This document shows positions 1-6,331 of a DNA stretch of 11,510 nt, one piece after another (the first letter of the stretch is position 1; every line of letters begins with the position of its first letter). A model generated the notes under the pieces. It had not been told where the DNA came from and did no database searches. It saw only the letters and a program-made list of their open reading frames with translations. Source of the stretch: Aquifex sp964425585 (GTDB taxonomy: Bacteria; Aquificota; Aquificia; Aquificales; Aquificaceae); assembly GCA_964425585.1 (NCBI GenBank), contig CAYRMG010000039.1, positions 1 to 11,510 on the forward strand. Direction: 5' to 3'. A program made the translations under genes and the position numbers.

Positions 1-21
1 ATAAAGGAAATTCAGAAGAAA

Positions 22-510
22 TTACTCAAGGCGAATAAAGGGTAGTATATCTTTAAGGTCTATGTATCTATCCGCAGCGTTTACGAGCTCTAGGGAAGAG
101 CTTTCCCTTGTTGATACACATATGACTTCCTTTCCGAAGTTTCTCAAGGTGTAGACGAGTCTTTCAAAGTCGCTGTCTCCCGAACAGAGTATAGCGGTAT
201 CGTAGTTGTCCTTAGTGAGTAGCATATCAATGGCTATATCAACATCAAGGTCTCCTTTTAGCGTTCCGTCCTTTAGCTGTTTAACGGGTTTTTTTACCAC
301 GGTCACTCCGCTGAAAGCAAGAAGCTTTAAAAACTTTTCTTGTTTTTCATCCTCTTCCTTGTATGCCAGATAAAAAAATACGTTGTATATGTCATAATCC
401 TTTTTAAAGAAGTTTATGAACTTTATTATGTCTATTTTTGCGTTCAAAAAATTCTTTTGAATGAAGTATAAATTTGTTCCATCTATGAATATTCCCGCTC
501 TTCTTTTCAT
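22..510 (-). CDS. NYN-domain (PIN-like) putative ribonuclease, LabA/DUF88 family
   Basis: The 162-residue product is almost entirely one NYN domain, a PIN-like nuclease fold that binds a metal through clustered acidic residues. Visible elements are FIDGTNLY at residues 8-15 (Asp10), a KGDLDVDIAIDM segment at 85-96 (Asp89 and Asp95 in the usual VDV...D positions) and CSGDSDF at 109-115 (Asp112, Asp114), followed by a LRNFGKEV strand. All expected acidic positions are present, so it should be catalytically competent. NYN proteins are inferred to act on RNA; the substrate here is unknown. No signal peptide or membrane segment is seen, so it is cytosolic. Its ATG overlaps the stop of the upstream 66-residue gene (ATGA), which suggests translational coupling, and it is the last visible gene of the minus-strand unit. 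The 21 bases beyond its stop hold nothing I recognise. Family call is firm, function is not. Confidence 0.88.
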   Translation of the reverse strand: MKRRAGIFIDGTNLYFIQKNFLNAKIDIIKFINFFKKDYDIYNVFFYLAYKEEDEKQEKFLKLLAFSGVTVVKKPVKQLKDGTLKGDLDVDIAIDMLLTKDNYDTAILCSGDSDFERLVYTLRNFGKEVICVSTRESSSLELVNAADRYIDLKDILPFIRLE

Positions 511-707
511 TCTTCATCACCGACTATATACCACACCCTTATACCCGCGGACACGTGAGCATTCCTCTGCCATATGGTTTCAACGTTTATAACTTTAACC
601 CTGTTTAGCTTTATCCACTCATTTACTTGCTTTTCCAGTAAATCTTCAAGCGTTTCATCTATAAAAGGAGCTGTTTTTCTATAAAAATCCTTAAATTTTA
701 TTTCCAT
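507..707 (-). CDS. Small uncharacterised protein, 66 residues
   Basis: I do not recognise this protein firmly. It is a 66-residue, soluble, charged polypeptide with no signal peptide or membrane segment. The N-terminal half looks helical (about residues 5-35, with a DETLEDLLEKQVNEWIK stretch). The rest reads as two strands (RVKVINVETIW and GIRVWYIVGDEE). This helix-then-two-strands pattern with a central VINVE resembles the short Cse60-type or dodecin-like small proteins, but only loosely. It is a real gene on context: a strong ribosome binding site (GAAGGAGG) about 8 bases before its ATG, a 13-base gap to grpE upstream, and an ATGA overlap with the NYN gene downstream. The coupling suggests it may partner the NYN protein, which is inference only. 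Confidence 0.7.
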   Translation of the reverse strand: MEIKFKDFYRKTAPFIDETLEDLLEKQVNEWIKLNRVKVINVETIWQRNAHVSAGIRVWYIVGDEE

Positions 708-720
708 AATTTAACCTCCT

Positions 721-1290
721 TCAGGTTATTTCCTCCCTTTCTTCCTCTTCTTCTTCGGGGGGAACCGCAACAGCTACCCTTGCAGGTCTCAAAACCTTGT
801 CGTGTATAAAATAACCTTTTCTTATAACCTTAATAACCGTATTGGGAGGGACGTCTTTAGTTTCTACCCTTTCAACCGCTTCCGCAACATACGGGTCAAA
901 CTCCTTACCTTCTATCTGAATCTCTTTTATTCCGTATTTCTCAAAAATCTTTTTCATTTCGGAATAAATCATCTCAACTCCCAGCACTAAGGATTTAACG
1001 TCCTGGGATTTTCTTGCAAACTCAAGAGCTCTCTCAAAGTTGTCCATTATCTCAAGAAGGTCGTATGCAAACTTCTCATAACAATACTTTCTTTGTTCCT
1101 CTAAATCCCTTCTGTATCTCTCTTTCAGGTATTCAATCTCCTTCTGAAGCTCCGCAACCCTTAAGTTTGAGTTCTTTGCAACATTTTCCAGTTTTTTTAC
1201 CTTTTCTTCCAGCTCTTTTTCCCTTCTCTTTAACTCTTCAAGCTCCTTTTCAAGCTCTTTTTCTTCTTTTTTAACTTCCTTTTCTTCCAT
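721..1290 (-). CDS. grpE: GrpE, nucleotide exchange factor of DnaK (Hsp70)
   Basis: GrpE releases ADP from DnaK so the cytosolic DnaK-DnaJ chaperone cycle can turn over, and it works as a homodimer. The 189-residue product has the family layout. A very charged Lys/Glu coiled coil fills residues 1-70. A four-helix-bundle segment follows (LLEIMDNFERAL, 78-89). The C-terminal beta domain carries FDPYVAEAV (131-139) and the signature GYFIHDKVLRPARVAV (159-174). The tail is an acidic Glu run (179-187). Length is normal. The Lys/Glu richness of the coiled coil fits a hyperthermophile. The ATG has an excellent GAGGAGG ribosome binding site that overlaps the stop codon of the upstream reductase gene 11 bases away. 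dnaK and dnaJ are not in the window, and I see no heat-shock element before grpE, so it is probably cotranscribed with the reductase. Confidence 0.97.
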   Translation of the reverse strand: MEEKEVKKEEKELEKELEELKRREKELEEKVKKLENVAKNSNLRVAELQKEIEYLKERYRRDLEEQRKYCYEKFAYDLLEIMDNFERALEFARKSQDVKSLVLGVEMIYSEMKKIFEKYGIKEIQIEGKEFDPYVAEAVERVETKDVPPNTVIKVIRKGYFIHDKVLRPARVAVAVPPEEEEEEREEIT

Positions 1291-1301
1291 TTTTAACCTC
1301 C

Positions 1302-1973
1302 TCAGGACTTATTAATGACTTCCCACTCGGTTATGAGCTGTTTACCCCTTACGAAATGGCTTCTTAATCTTAAATGTAATAAATTCTTTAATTTTTTAAA
1401 TCCTTCGCCTCCCACAAGGGTTGGAACATTTTCACCCCCTACTATAACGGGAAGATGTATAAGTCTAATCTCGTCAACGTATCTCCTTCTTACAAACTCC
1501 CAGTTTATTGAAGCTCCTCCCTCAACCATAAGGGATTTTATTCCCCTCCTGTATAGTTCGGGAAGAAGTAAGTCAAAATCAACGAGTTCGTCTCCTGCAA
1601 CGATTACCTCAACACCTTTTTCTTTAAGTTTTTCAAGTCTTTCTTTGGGAGCCCTTTGGGTCGTCGCTACTATCGTATTTGCTTCTTTTACGTTTAATAC
1701 ATTTGCATCCATCGGAATGTTTGCGGTTGAACAGGGTATCACCCTTACGGGATTTTTACCCTTTGCATACCTCACCGTAAGACTGGGATTATCCGTTCTT
1801 ACGGTTTCACACCCTACCATTATCCCGTCTACCTTTGCCCTTATCTCGTGGAGATACTTGTAAGCTTCTTCGTCCATAAGGCTCATGAGCTCCTTTGAAG
1901 AAGCCCCCCTGTATAGGGTAAGCTTTCCGTCAACGCTTACTTCCGAAACGATTATTACGTAAGGTCTTTCCAT
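1302..1973 (-). CDS. Stand-alone RibD C-terminal-type reductase (2,5-diamino-6-ribosylamino-4(3H)-pyrimidinone 5'-phosphate reductase, archaeal type)
   Basis: Predicted NAD(P)H-dependent reductase acting on the ribosyl side chain of the early riboflavin pyrimidine intermediate. The 223 residues form a single RibD_C/DHFR-like domain with no deaminase domain. Visible motifs are VSVDGKL (12-18), the long IMVGCETVRTDNPSLTVR block (51-68), NPVRV (74-78), the LMVEGGASINW nucleotide-binding block (148-158), DEIRL (167-171), PVIVGG (175-180) and PTLVGGEGF (184-192). Bacteria usually have this domain fused behind a deaminase in RibD. A free domain of about 220 residues with this order is typical of archaeal riboflavin synthesis. 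The start is the first ATG; it has only a weak ribosome binding site, unlike its downstream neighbours. It heads the minus-strand unit and is divergent from glnB. A DHFR-like role other than riboflavin synthesis cannot be excluded. Confidence 0.87.
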   Translation of the reverse strand: MERPYVIIVSEVSVDGKLTLYRGASSKELMSLMDEEAYKYLHEIRAKVDGIMVGCETVRTDNPSLTVRYAKGKNPVRVIPCSTANIPMDANVLNVKEANTIVATTQRAPKERLEKLKEKGVEVIVAGDELVDFDLLLPELYRRGIKSLMVEGGASINWEFVRRRYVDEIRLIHLPVIVGGENVPTLVGGEGFKKLKNLLHLRLRSHFVRGKQLITEWEVINKS

Positions 1974-2014
1974 AATCTTACATTTTAAACCCGAGAACTT
2001 AAAAAAATACTCAT

Positions 2015-2054
2015 GGTTAAAATGTTAACATGTTTACAAAAATGTAAATTAACC
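2015..2054. promoter_or_regulatory. Nested inverted-repeat cluster with a NifA-type upstream activator site
   Basis: In the 154-base gap between the reductase gene and glnB lies a dense set of symmetric elements. GGTTAA (2015-2020) pairs with TTAACC (2049-2054). ATGTTAACAT (2022-2031) is a perfect 10-base palindrome. TTTACA (2033-2038) and TGTAAA (2043-2048) form a perfect inverted repeat around AAAA. TGTTAACA is followed directly by TGTTTACA, an imperfect tandem repeat (2023-2038), and this pair matches the NifA-family consensus TGT-N10-ACA exactly. The cluster ends about 35 bases upstream of the sigma-54 -24 element, a plausible position for an enhancer-binding protein, although such sites often lie further away. 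Known: the motif is the NifA site. Inferred: that it is used here. The region is AT-rich, so chance symmetry is possible. Confidence 0.55.
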
Positions 2055-2088
2055 CTTAAAAATTGCTAAAAAATTGGACGAACCTTTT

Positions 2089-2105
2089 CGGCACACTTTT
2101 TGCAT
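2089..2105 (+). promoter_or_regulatory. Sigma-54 (RpoN) promoter of glnB operon
   Basis: The sequence CGGCACACTTTTTGCAT matches the sigma-54 consensus TGGCACG-N4-TTGCA/T closely. GG (2090-2091) and GC (2102-2103) are exactly 12 bases apart, as the -24/-12 elements require. Only the first T and one non-essential base differ. Initiation would be near 2115, leaving a leader of about 13 bases that consists mostly of the GGAGGAGGT ribosome binding site. Sigma-54 promoters need an ATP-driven activator, which fits the upstream repeat cluster and the nitrogen genes downstream. The promoter overlaps any longer reading frame upstream of glnB, so it also decides the glnB start. Confidence 0.86.
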
Positions 2106-2127
2106 AATAGAGTTAGGAGGAGGTAAT

Positions 2128-2466
2128 ATGAAAAAGATAGAGGCGATAATTAAACCTTTTAAACTTGATGAAGTAAAGGATGCACTGGTTGAGATAGGTA
2201 TAGGCGGTATGACCGTGACCGAAGTTAAAGGTTTCGGTCAGCAAAAGGGACACACGGAGATTTACAGGGGAACGGAATACGTAATTGACTTCCTTCCGAA
2301 GGTCAAGATTGAGGTTGTGGTCAAAGACGAAGACGTAGAGAAGGTCGTTGAAACGATAATGAAGACAGCTCAAACGGGAAGGGTAGGGGACGGTAAGATA
2401 TTCATAATTCCCGTTGAAGATGTCATAAGAATTAGAACCGGTGAAAGGGGTGAACAAGCTATTTAA
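2128..2466 (+). CDS. glnB: Nitrogen regulatory protein PII
   Basis: PII is a small trimeric signal protein that binds ATP/ADP and 2-oxoglutarate and controls glutamine synthetase modification, transcription and AmtB. With the ATG at 2128 the product is 112 residues, exactly the family length. An open frame reaches back to a TTG at 2074, but that extension crosses the sigma-54 promoter, while 2128 has a strong GGAGGAGGT site five bases upstream. Visible parts are the N-terminal MKKIEAIIKPFKLDEVKDAL, the T-loop (about 37-55) with Tyr51, the B-loop TGRVGDGKIF (83-92) and the C-loop RIRTGERGEQAI (101-112). The uridylylation-site motif reads YRGTEY (46-51), with Thr at 49 where Ala or Ser is usual. 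It leads glnA, amtB and a barrel gene. A GlnK name would be equally defensible by the amtB linkage. Confidence 0.97.
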   Translation: MKKIEAIIKPFKLDEVKDALVEIGIGGMTVTEVKGFGQQKGHTEIYRGTEYVIDFLPKVKIEVVVKDEDVEKVVETIMKTAQTGRVGDGKIFIIPVEDVIRIRTGERGEQAI

Positions 2467-2489
2467 AAATCCAATAAAGGAGGTGTAAT

Positions 2490-3899
2490 ATGCCTAAGTA
2501 CACACCTGAAGAGGTTCTTGACCTCATTCAGAAGGAAGGCGTGCAGTATGTTGACCTGAGATTTTCCGACCCGTTCGGTCAGTGGCAACACCTTACTATA
2601 CCCGCTTACGAGATTTCAAAGGAAACTTTTGAAAACGGAAGGGGATTTGACGGTTCGTCCATAAGGGGATGGCAATCCATAAACGAGTCCGATATGCTTG
2701 CAAAGCCCGACCCGAACACCGCATTCATAGACCCATTCATAGAACCTAAAACACTCGTTATGATATGCGATATTTACGACCCTGTTACGGGAGAAAGATA
2801 CGGAAGGGATACGAGATACATAGCACAAAAAGCGGAACAATACCTCAAGCAAACGGGAATAGGCGATACCGCATACTTTGGTCCTGAAGCGGAATTCTTC
2901 ATATTTGACTCCGTTGAGTTCGGAACCGCGGCAAATTATGCATTCTGGAAAGTTGACTCTGAAGAGGGATGGTGGAACAGGGAAGTGCCGTCCGGCGGAT
3001 ACAAGATACCCCACAAGAGAGGATACTTCCCTGCACCTCCCGTTGACAAGATGATGCAGCTAAGAAATGAGATGGTTTCCATAATGTCCGACCTCGGCAT
3101 CATAGTTGAGCTCCATCACCACGAGGTTGCAACGGCGGGACAGGGAGAGATAGATATAAGGTATGACTCCCTTGTAAATCAAGCTGATAAGCTATTCCTT
3201 TACAAATACATAGTTAGAATGGTTGCTGCAAAGCACGGAAAGTATGCAACCTTTATGGCTAAGGTTCTTCCCAACGATAACGGTTCGGGAATGCACACCC
3301 ACTTCTCCATATGGAAGAACGGAGAAAACCTCTTTGCGGGAAGTGAGTATGCGGGTCTCTCAAAGACAGCCCTCTACGCAATAGGGGGAATTCTCAAGCA
3401 CGGTCCCGCAATAGCGGCATTTACGAATCCCACCGTAAACTCTTACCACAGGCTGGTTCCCGGATACGAAGCTCCCGTAAGACTTGCATATTCCGCAAGA
3501 AACAGATCCGCTGCGATAAGAATACCCATGTATTCTCAAAATCCCAAGGCGAAGAGAATTGAAGTAAGATTCCCCGATGCAACCTCCAACCCGTATCTTG
3601 CATTTGCGGCAATACTTATGGCGGCAATAGACGGAATAGAAAATCAAATAGACCCCGGAGAGCCTTTTGATAAGGACATATACTCCCTGCCTCCCGAAGA
3701 GCTTGAAGGAATACCCCAACTTCCCGGTTCCCTTGAGGAAGCACTCAAGGCGCTTGAAAACGATTATGAGTTCCTTCTGAAAGGAAACGTGTTCACCGAA
3801 GAGTTCCTCCAGCTCTGGATAGAGTCAAAGAGGGCTGAGATAGACGAGCTGAGATTCATACCTCACCCCAAAGAGTTTGAACTTTACTGGGACATCTAA
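2490..3899 (+). CDS. glnA: Glutamine synthetase, type I (GSI-beta subtype)
   Basis: Cytosolic dodecameric enzyme that joins ammonium to glutamate with ATP, the main entry of ammonium in this operon. The 469 residues equal the usual GSI length. Motifs in order: FDGSS (53-57), GPEAEFFIFD (131-140) with metal-binding Glu, HHHEVATAGQGEID (209-222), the KVLPNDNGSGMHTHFS block (258-273) with the catalytic-site Asp and metal-binding His, NPTVNSYHRLVPGYEAP (313-329), and RIEVRFPD (356-363). Tyr398 in DIYSLPPEE aligns with the Tyr adenylylated in enteric GSI, and the segment around 145-180 typical of GSI-beta is present, so control by a GlnE-type adenylyltransferase under PII is plausible. No such gene is in the window. 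The start at 2490 has an ideal AAAGGAGGTG site and follows glnB by 23 bases. Confidence 0.98.
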   Translation: MPKYTPEEVLDLIQKEGVQYVDLRFSDPFGQWQHLTIPAYEISKETFENGRGFDGSSIRGWQSINESDMLAKPDPNTAFIDPFIEPKTLVMICDIYDPVTGERYGRDTRYIAQKAEQYLKQTGIGDTAYFGPEAEFFIFDSVEFGTAANYAFWKVDSEEGWWNREVPSGGYKIPHKRGYFPAPPVDKMMQLRNEMVSIMSDLGIIVELHHHEVATAGQGEIDIRYDSLVNQADKLFLYKYIVRMVAAKHGKYATFMAKVLPNDNGSGMHTHFSIWKNGENLFAGSEYAGLSKTALYAIGGILKHGPAIAAFTNPTVNSYHRLVPGYEAPVRLAYSARNRSAAIRIPMYSQNPKAKRIEVRFPDATSNPYLAFAAILMAAIDGIENQIDPGEPFDKDIYSLPPEELEGIPQLPGSLEEALKALENDYEFLLKGNVFTEEFLQLWIESKRAEIDELRFIPHPKEFELYWDI

Positions 3900-3956
3900 G
3901 CCTTTTTGGTTTCTTTCCCTTTTAAAACTTTTTTTGAATAAAAAGGAGGAAGTAAA

Positions 3957-5231
3957 ATGAGGGGACTGGGTTTATTAGGTATTAGTATACCTCTTCTTGC
4001 AAGCATACCCGTATTTGCAGCGGAAGGAAAGCTGGATACGGGAAATACGGCCTGGATGCTCACCGCATCCGCTTTGGTCGTATTCATGACCGTTCCGGGA
4101 CTTGCGCTTTTCTACGGAGGGCTTGATAAAACAAAAAGCATTCTCAACACAATAGCCATGTCCTTCAGCGCCTTTGCGGTAGTCACACTCACATGGGTAA
4201 TCATAGGCTACTCAATAGCCTACGGGGATGATATAGCGGGATTTATCGGAAATCCCTTCCAGTATATACTCGCTAAAGGAATAAGCGGATTAAACGATGC
4301 GGGATACCCCGCACTTCTTGACGTTATGTTCCAGCTTACCTTTGCAACTATAACCACCGCTCTGGTAAGCGGTTCATATGTGGGCAGGATGAAGTTTTCC
4401 GCATGGCTCATTTTTGCAGTTTTGTGGAGCATTATCGTTTATCCGCCGATTGCTCACTGGGTTTGGGGAGGAGGCTTTCTCGCAAATGATGGAGCTCTTG
4501 ACTTTGCAGGTGGAACAGTTGTTCACATAAATGCGGGTATAGCAGGTCTTGTAGGTGCTTTAATACTCGGAAGGAGAAAGGACACAACACTCATCCCTAA
4601 CAACGTTCCACTTGTAGCTCTGGGTGCAGGAATACTTTGGTTCGGATGGTTCGGATTTAACGCAGGTTCCGCACTCGCAGCAAATGAAACGGCGGTATGG
4701 GCAATGCTGAACACTACAGTGGCTACCTCAACCGCTGCACTCACCTGGATGATTATTGAATGGCTCCATGCAGGAAAGCCCACGGTTGTAGGTATATCTT
4801 CCGGTATAATAGCGGGACTCGTAGCAATAACACCCGCAGCGGGATTTGTAAACATAATCGGAGATATATTCATAGGTGCCATAGCTTCAATTCTGGCTTA
4901 CTTTGCAGTGGCTGTTCTGAAGCCTAAGTTCGGATACGACGACGCTCTTGATGTATTCGGTATACACGGCGTTGCGGGTATTGTAGGTGCTATACTTACC
5001 GGTGTCTTTGCAGACCCGAATGTCGGGGGTTCGGCGGGACTCCTTTACGGAAATCCCGGACAGGTAATAGTTCAGATAAAAGGTGTTGTTGCAACAATAG
5101 TTTACTCCGGAGTGCTCACTGCTATAATACTACTTGTTGTTAAGGCTATCGTAGGACTCAGGGTATCCGAGGAGGAAGAAGTTGAAGGTATTGACTCCAG
5201 TCAGCACGGTGAAAAGGCTTATAACATCTGA
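3957..5231 (+). CDS. amtB: Ammonium channel/transporter AmtB
   Basis: Trimeric inner-membrane protein carrying ammonium inward; PII plugs it when nitrogen is sufficient. The 424-residue product starts with a cleavable-looking signal sequence (hydrophobic residues 5-20, PVFAAEG, cut near Ala22), then eleven expected membrane helices. Family marks are NTAWMLTASALVVFMTVPGLALFYGG (30-55), the twin pore histidines His167 (PPIAHWVWGG) and His337 (GIHGVAGIVG), LDFAGGTVVHINAGIAGLVGA (181-201) and GWFGFNAGS (230-238). The cytosolic tail ends in the conserved GIDSSQHGEKAY (411-422), which is needed for coupling to PII and suggests working regulation. It follows glnA by 57 mostly pyrimidine-rich bases and has an AAAAGGAGGAAG ribosome binding site. 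No separate promoter is evident in that gap, so it probably belongs to the sigma-54 operon. Confidence 0.97.
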   Translation: MRGLGLLGISIPLLASIPVFAAEGKLDTGNTAWMLTASALVVFMTVPGLALFYGGLDKTKSILNTIAMSFSAFAVVTLTWVIIGYSIAYGDDIAGFIGNPFQYILAKGISGLNDAGYPALLDVMFQLTFATITTALVSGSYVGRMKFSAWLIFAVLWSIIVYPPIAHWVWGGGFLANDGALDFAGGTVVHINAGIAGLVGALILGRRKDTTLIPNNVPLVALGAGILWFGWFGFNAGSALAANETAVWAMLNTTVATSTAALTWMIIEWLHAGKPTVVGISSGIIAGLVAITPAAGFVNIIGDIFIGAIASILAYFAVAVLKPKFGYDDALDVFGIHGVAGIVGAILTGVFADPNVGGSAGLLYGNPGQVIVQIKGVVATIVYSGVLTAIILLVVKAIVGLRVSEEEEVEGIDSSQHGEKAYNI

Positions 5232-5244
5232 AGGAGGTAGTGTT

Positions 5245-6306
5245 ATGAAAAAATCTCTCTTGCTCCTTTCCCTCTTTGCCGTCTCTTCCATATCCTTGGC
5301 GGAAGAAAAGAAGTTCAACGTAGTTTCTTCCGTTCCCATTGAACTCCACGGAGGTGCTTCGGGAGCATACTTCTGGACCAACAATACGGGAACAAGTAGC
5401 GACGAAGATGACAAGATACAGCTCTCAAACGGTATACTCCAGTTCAACGGAGCTTTCGGAAACAATATAAAGCTGAGCTTTGACCTCGCTCTGGGAACCG
5501 TTTTAGTTCCTTCACTCTGGGACGGAGGACAAAATAACCCGGTAAGTTATAACTTCTCCAGCGGAGCGGTTGATAAATCGGGTTTCGGACTTGTATGGGG
5601 ATACGCGAGCTTTGAACCTTTTAAGGGTATATCCGTTGATGCGGGTGTTCTTCCTACAAACGTCGGGTATGAGGTTGCGAACACGTATGCAAATCCGAAC
5701 ATAACACTCGGAACAGTCTGGTATGCACAGCCCGTCATATACGAAGGTGTAAGGCTGAACTTTGACCTTGATAAACTCGTAAATATTCCCCTCAGCTTTT
5801 ACGCGGAATATAATCAGGAATTTAACACGGATAACTACGCTCTGGGTGTAAGCGGGGAGTTCTTCGGTGTGAGCTTTGCACTAAACTATTACGACTACAG
5901 AGCTAATAAGAACTTATTTGACGTCGTTCTTGGATACAGCATCTCTAATGTTGACCTCGGTCTAAACTTTGACTACCAGTGGCTTGACGATAGTGCAAAG
6001 CAAAAAGGTCAGGACGACAGCGCTTGGGGTGTGGCCTTATACTTTATTCCCAGGTTTGAAACGGGAAAAGGTGAGGTAAGCATACCCGTAAGGCTTGAAT
6101 ACTTTGACGAGGGAACGAGCGGGATATACAGCGGAAGCTCTAAAGATAACAACGGGTGGAGCTTTACTATAACGCCTACTTATAAACCCACTTCCAATAC
6201 GTTTGTAAGGGTGGAATACGCCTATCTGAACACGGATAAGAAGGTTATAAACAACAGAGAAGATAACAAGACTACGATTTCCGCGGAAATAGGCTTTACC
6301 TTCTGA
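5245..6306 (+). CDS. Putative outer-membrane beta-barrel porin in the ammonium operon
   Basis: The 353-residue product is a secreted barrel-type protein. Residues 1-19 form a signal peptide (MKKSLLLLSLFAVSSISLA) with cleavage predicted after SLA. The mature part alternates short hydrophobic/aromatic beta strands with Gly/Asn/Asp loops throughout (for example LSFDLALGTVL, ISVDAGVLPTNVGYE, VSFALNYYDY, VDLGLNFDYQW). It ends SAEIGFTF, a C-terminal Phe typical of proteins recognised by the Bam machinery. The pattern resembles the BBP2 (OmpL-like) putative porin family, as judged by eye. The open frame extends back into amtB to 5182, but the ATG at 5245 is chosen because it starts the signal peptide and has an AAGGAGGT site about 6 bases upstream. 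It follows amtB by 13 bases, so it is likely cotranscribed and may admit ammonium or small nitrogen compounds; that substrate is inference. Confidence 0.82.
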   Translation: MKKSLLLLSLFAVSSISLAEEKKFNVVSSVPIELHGGASGAYFWTNNTGTSSDEDDKIQLSNGILQFNGAFGNNIKLSFDLALGTVLVPSLWDGGQNNPVSYNFSSGAVDKSGFGLVWGYASFEPFKGISVDAGVLPTNVGYEVANTYANPNITLGTVWYAQPVIYEGVRLNFDLDKLVNIPLSFYAEYNQEFNTDNYALGVSGEFFGVSFALNYYDYRANKNLFDVVLGYSISNVDLGLNFDYQWLDDSAKQKGQDDSAWGVALYFIPRFETGKGEVSIPVRLEYFDEGTSGIYSGSSKDNNGWSFTITPTYKPTSNTFVRVEYAYLNTDKKVINNREDNKTTISAEIGFTF

Positions 6307-6331
6307 TACAGCCCCTGCACGCCTTCCTTCT

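Noticed and set aside
1315..1863. Long plus-strand reading frame of 182 codons
   Set aside because: It lies wholly antisense to the pyrimidine reductase, whose motifs are intact. Its composition (Ser/Thr/Phe/Pro-rich) is the mirror of the coding strand and it has no ribosome binding site.
2074..2127. Longer glnB starting at a TTG codon
   Set aside because: It would add 18 residues not found in PII proteins and would begin upstream of the sigma-54 -24/-12 elements; the ATG at 2128 has an ideal ribosome binding site.
2113..2457. Minus-strand reading frame of 114 codons
   Set aside because: It is antisense to glnB, covers the sigma-54 promoter end, and shows no protein-like motif or ribosome binding site.
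3901..3956. Hairpin hiding the amtB ribosome binding site, or a terminator after glnA
   Set aside because: CCTTTT can pair with AAAAGG near the ribosome binding site, but it is a six-pair AT-rich stem with a 17-base loop, too weak for a thermophile. No GC-rich stem precedes the T runs.
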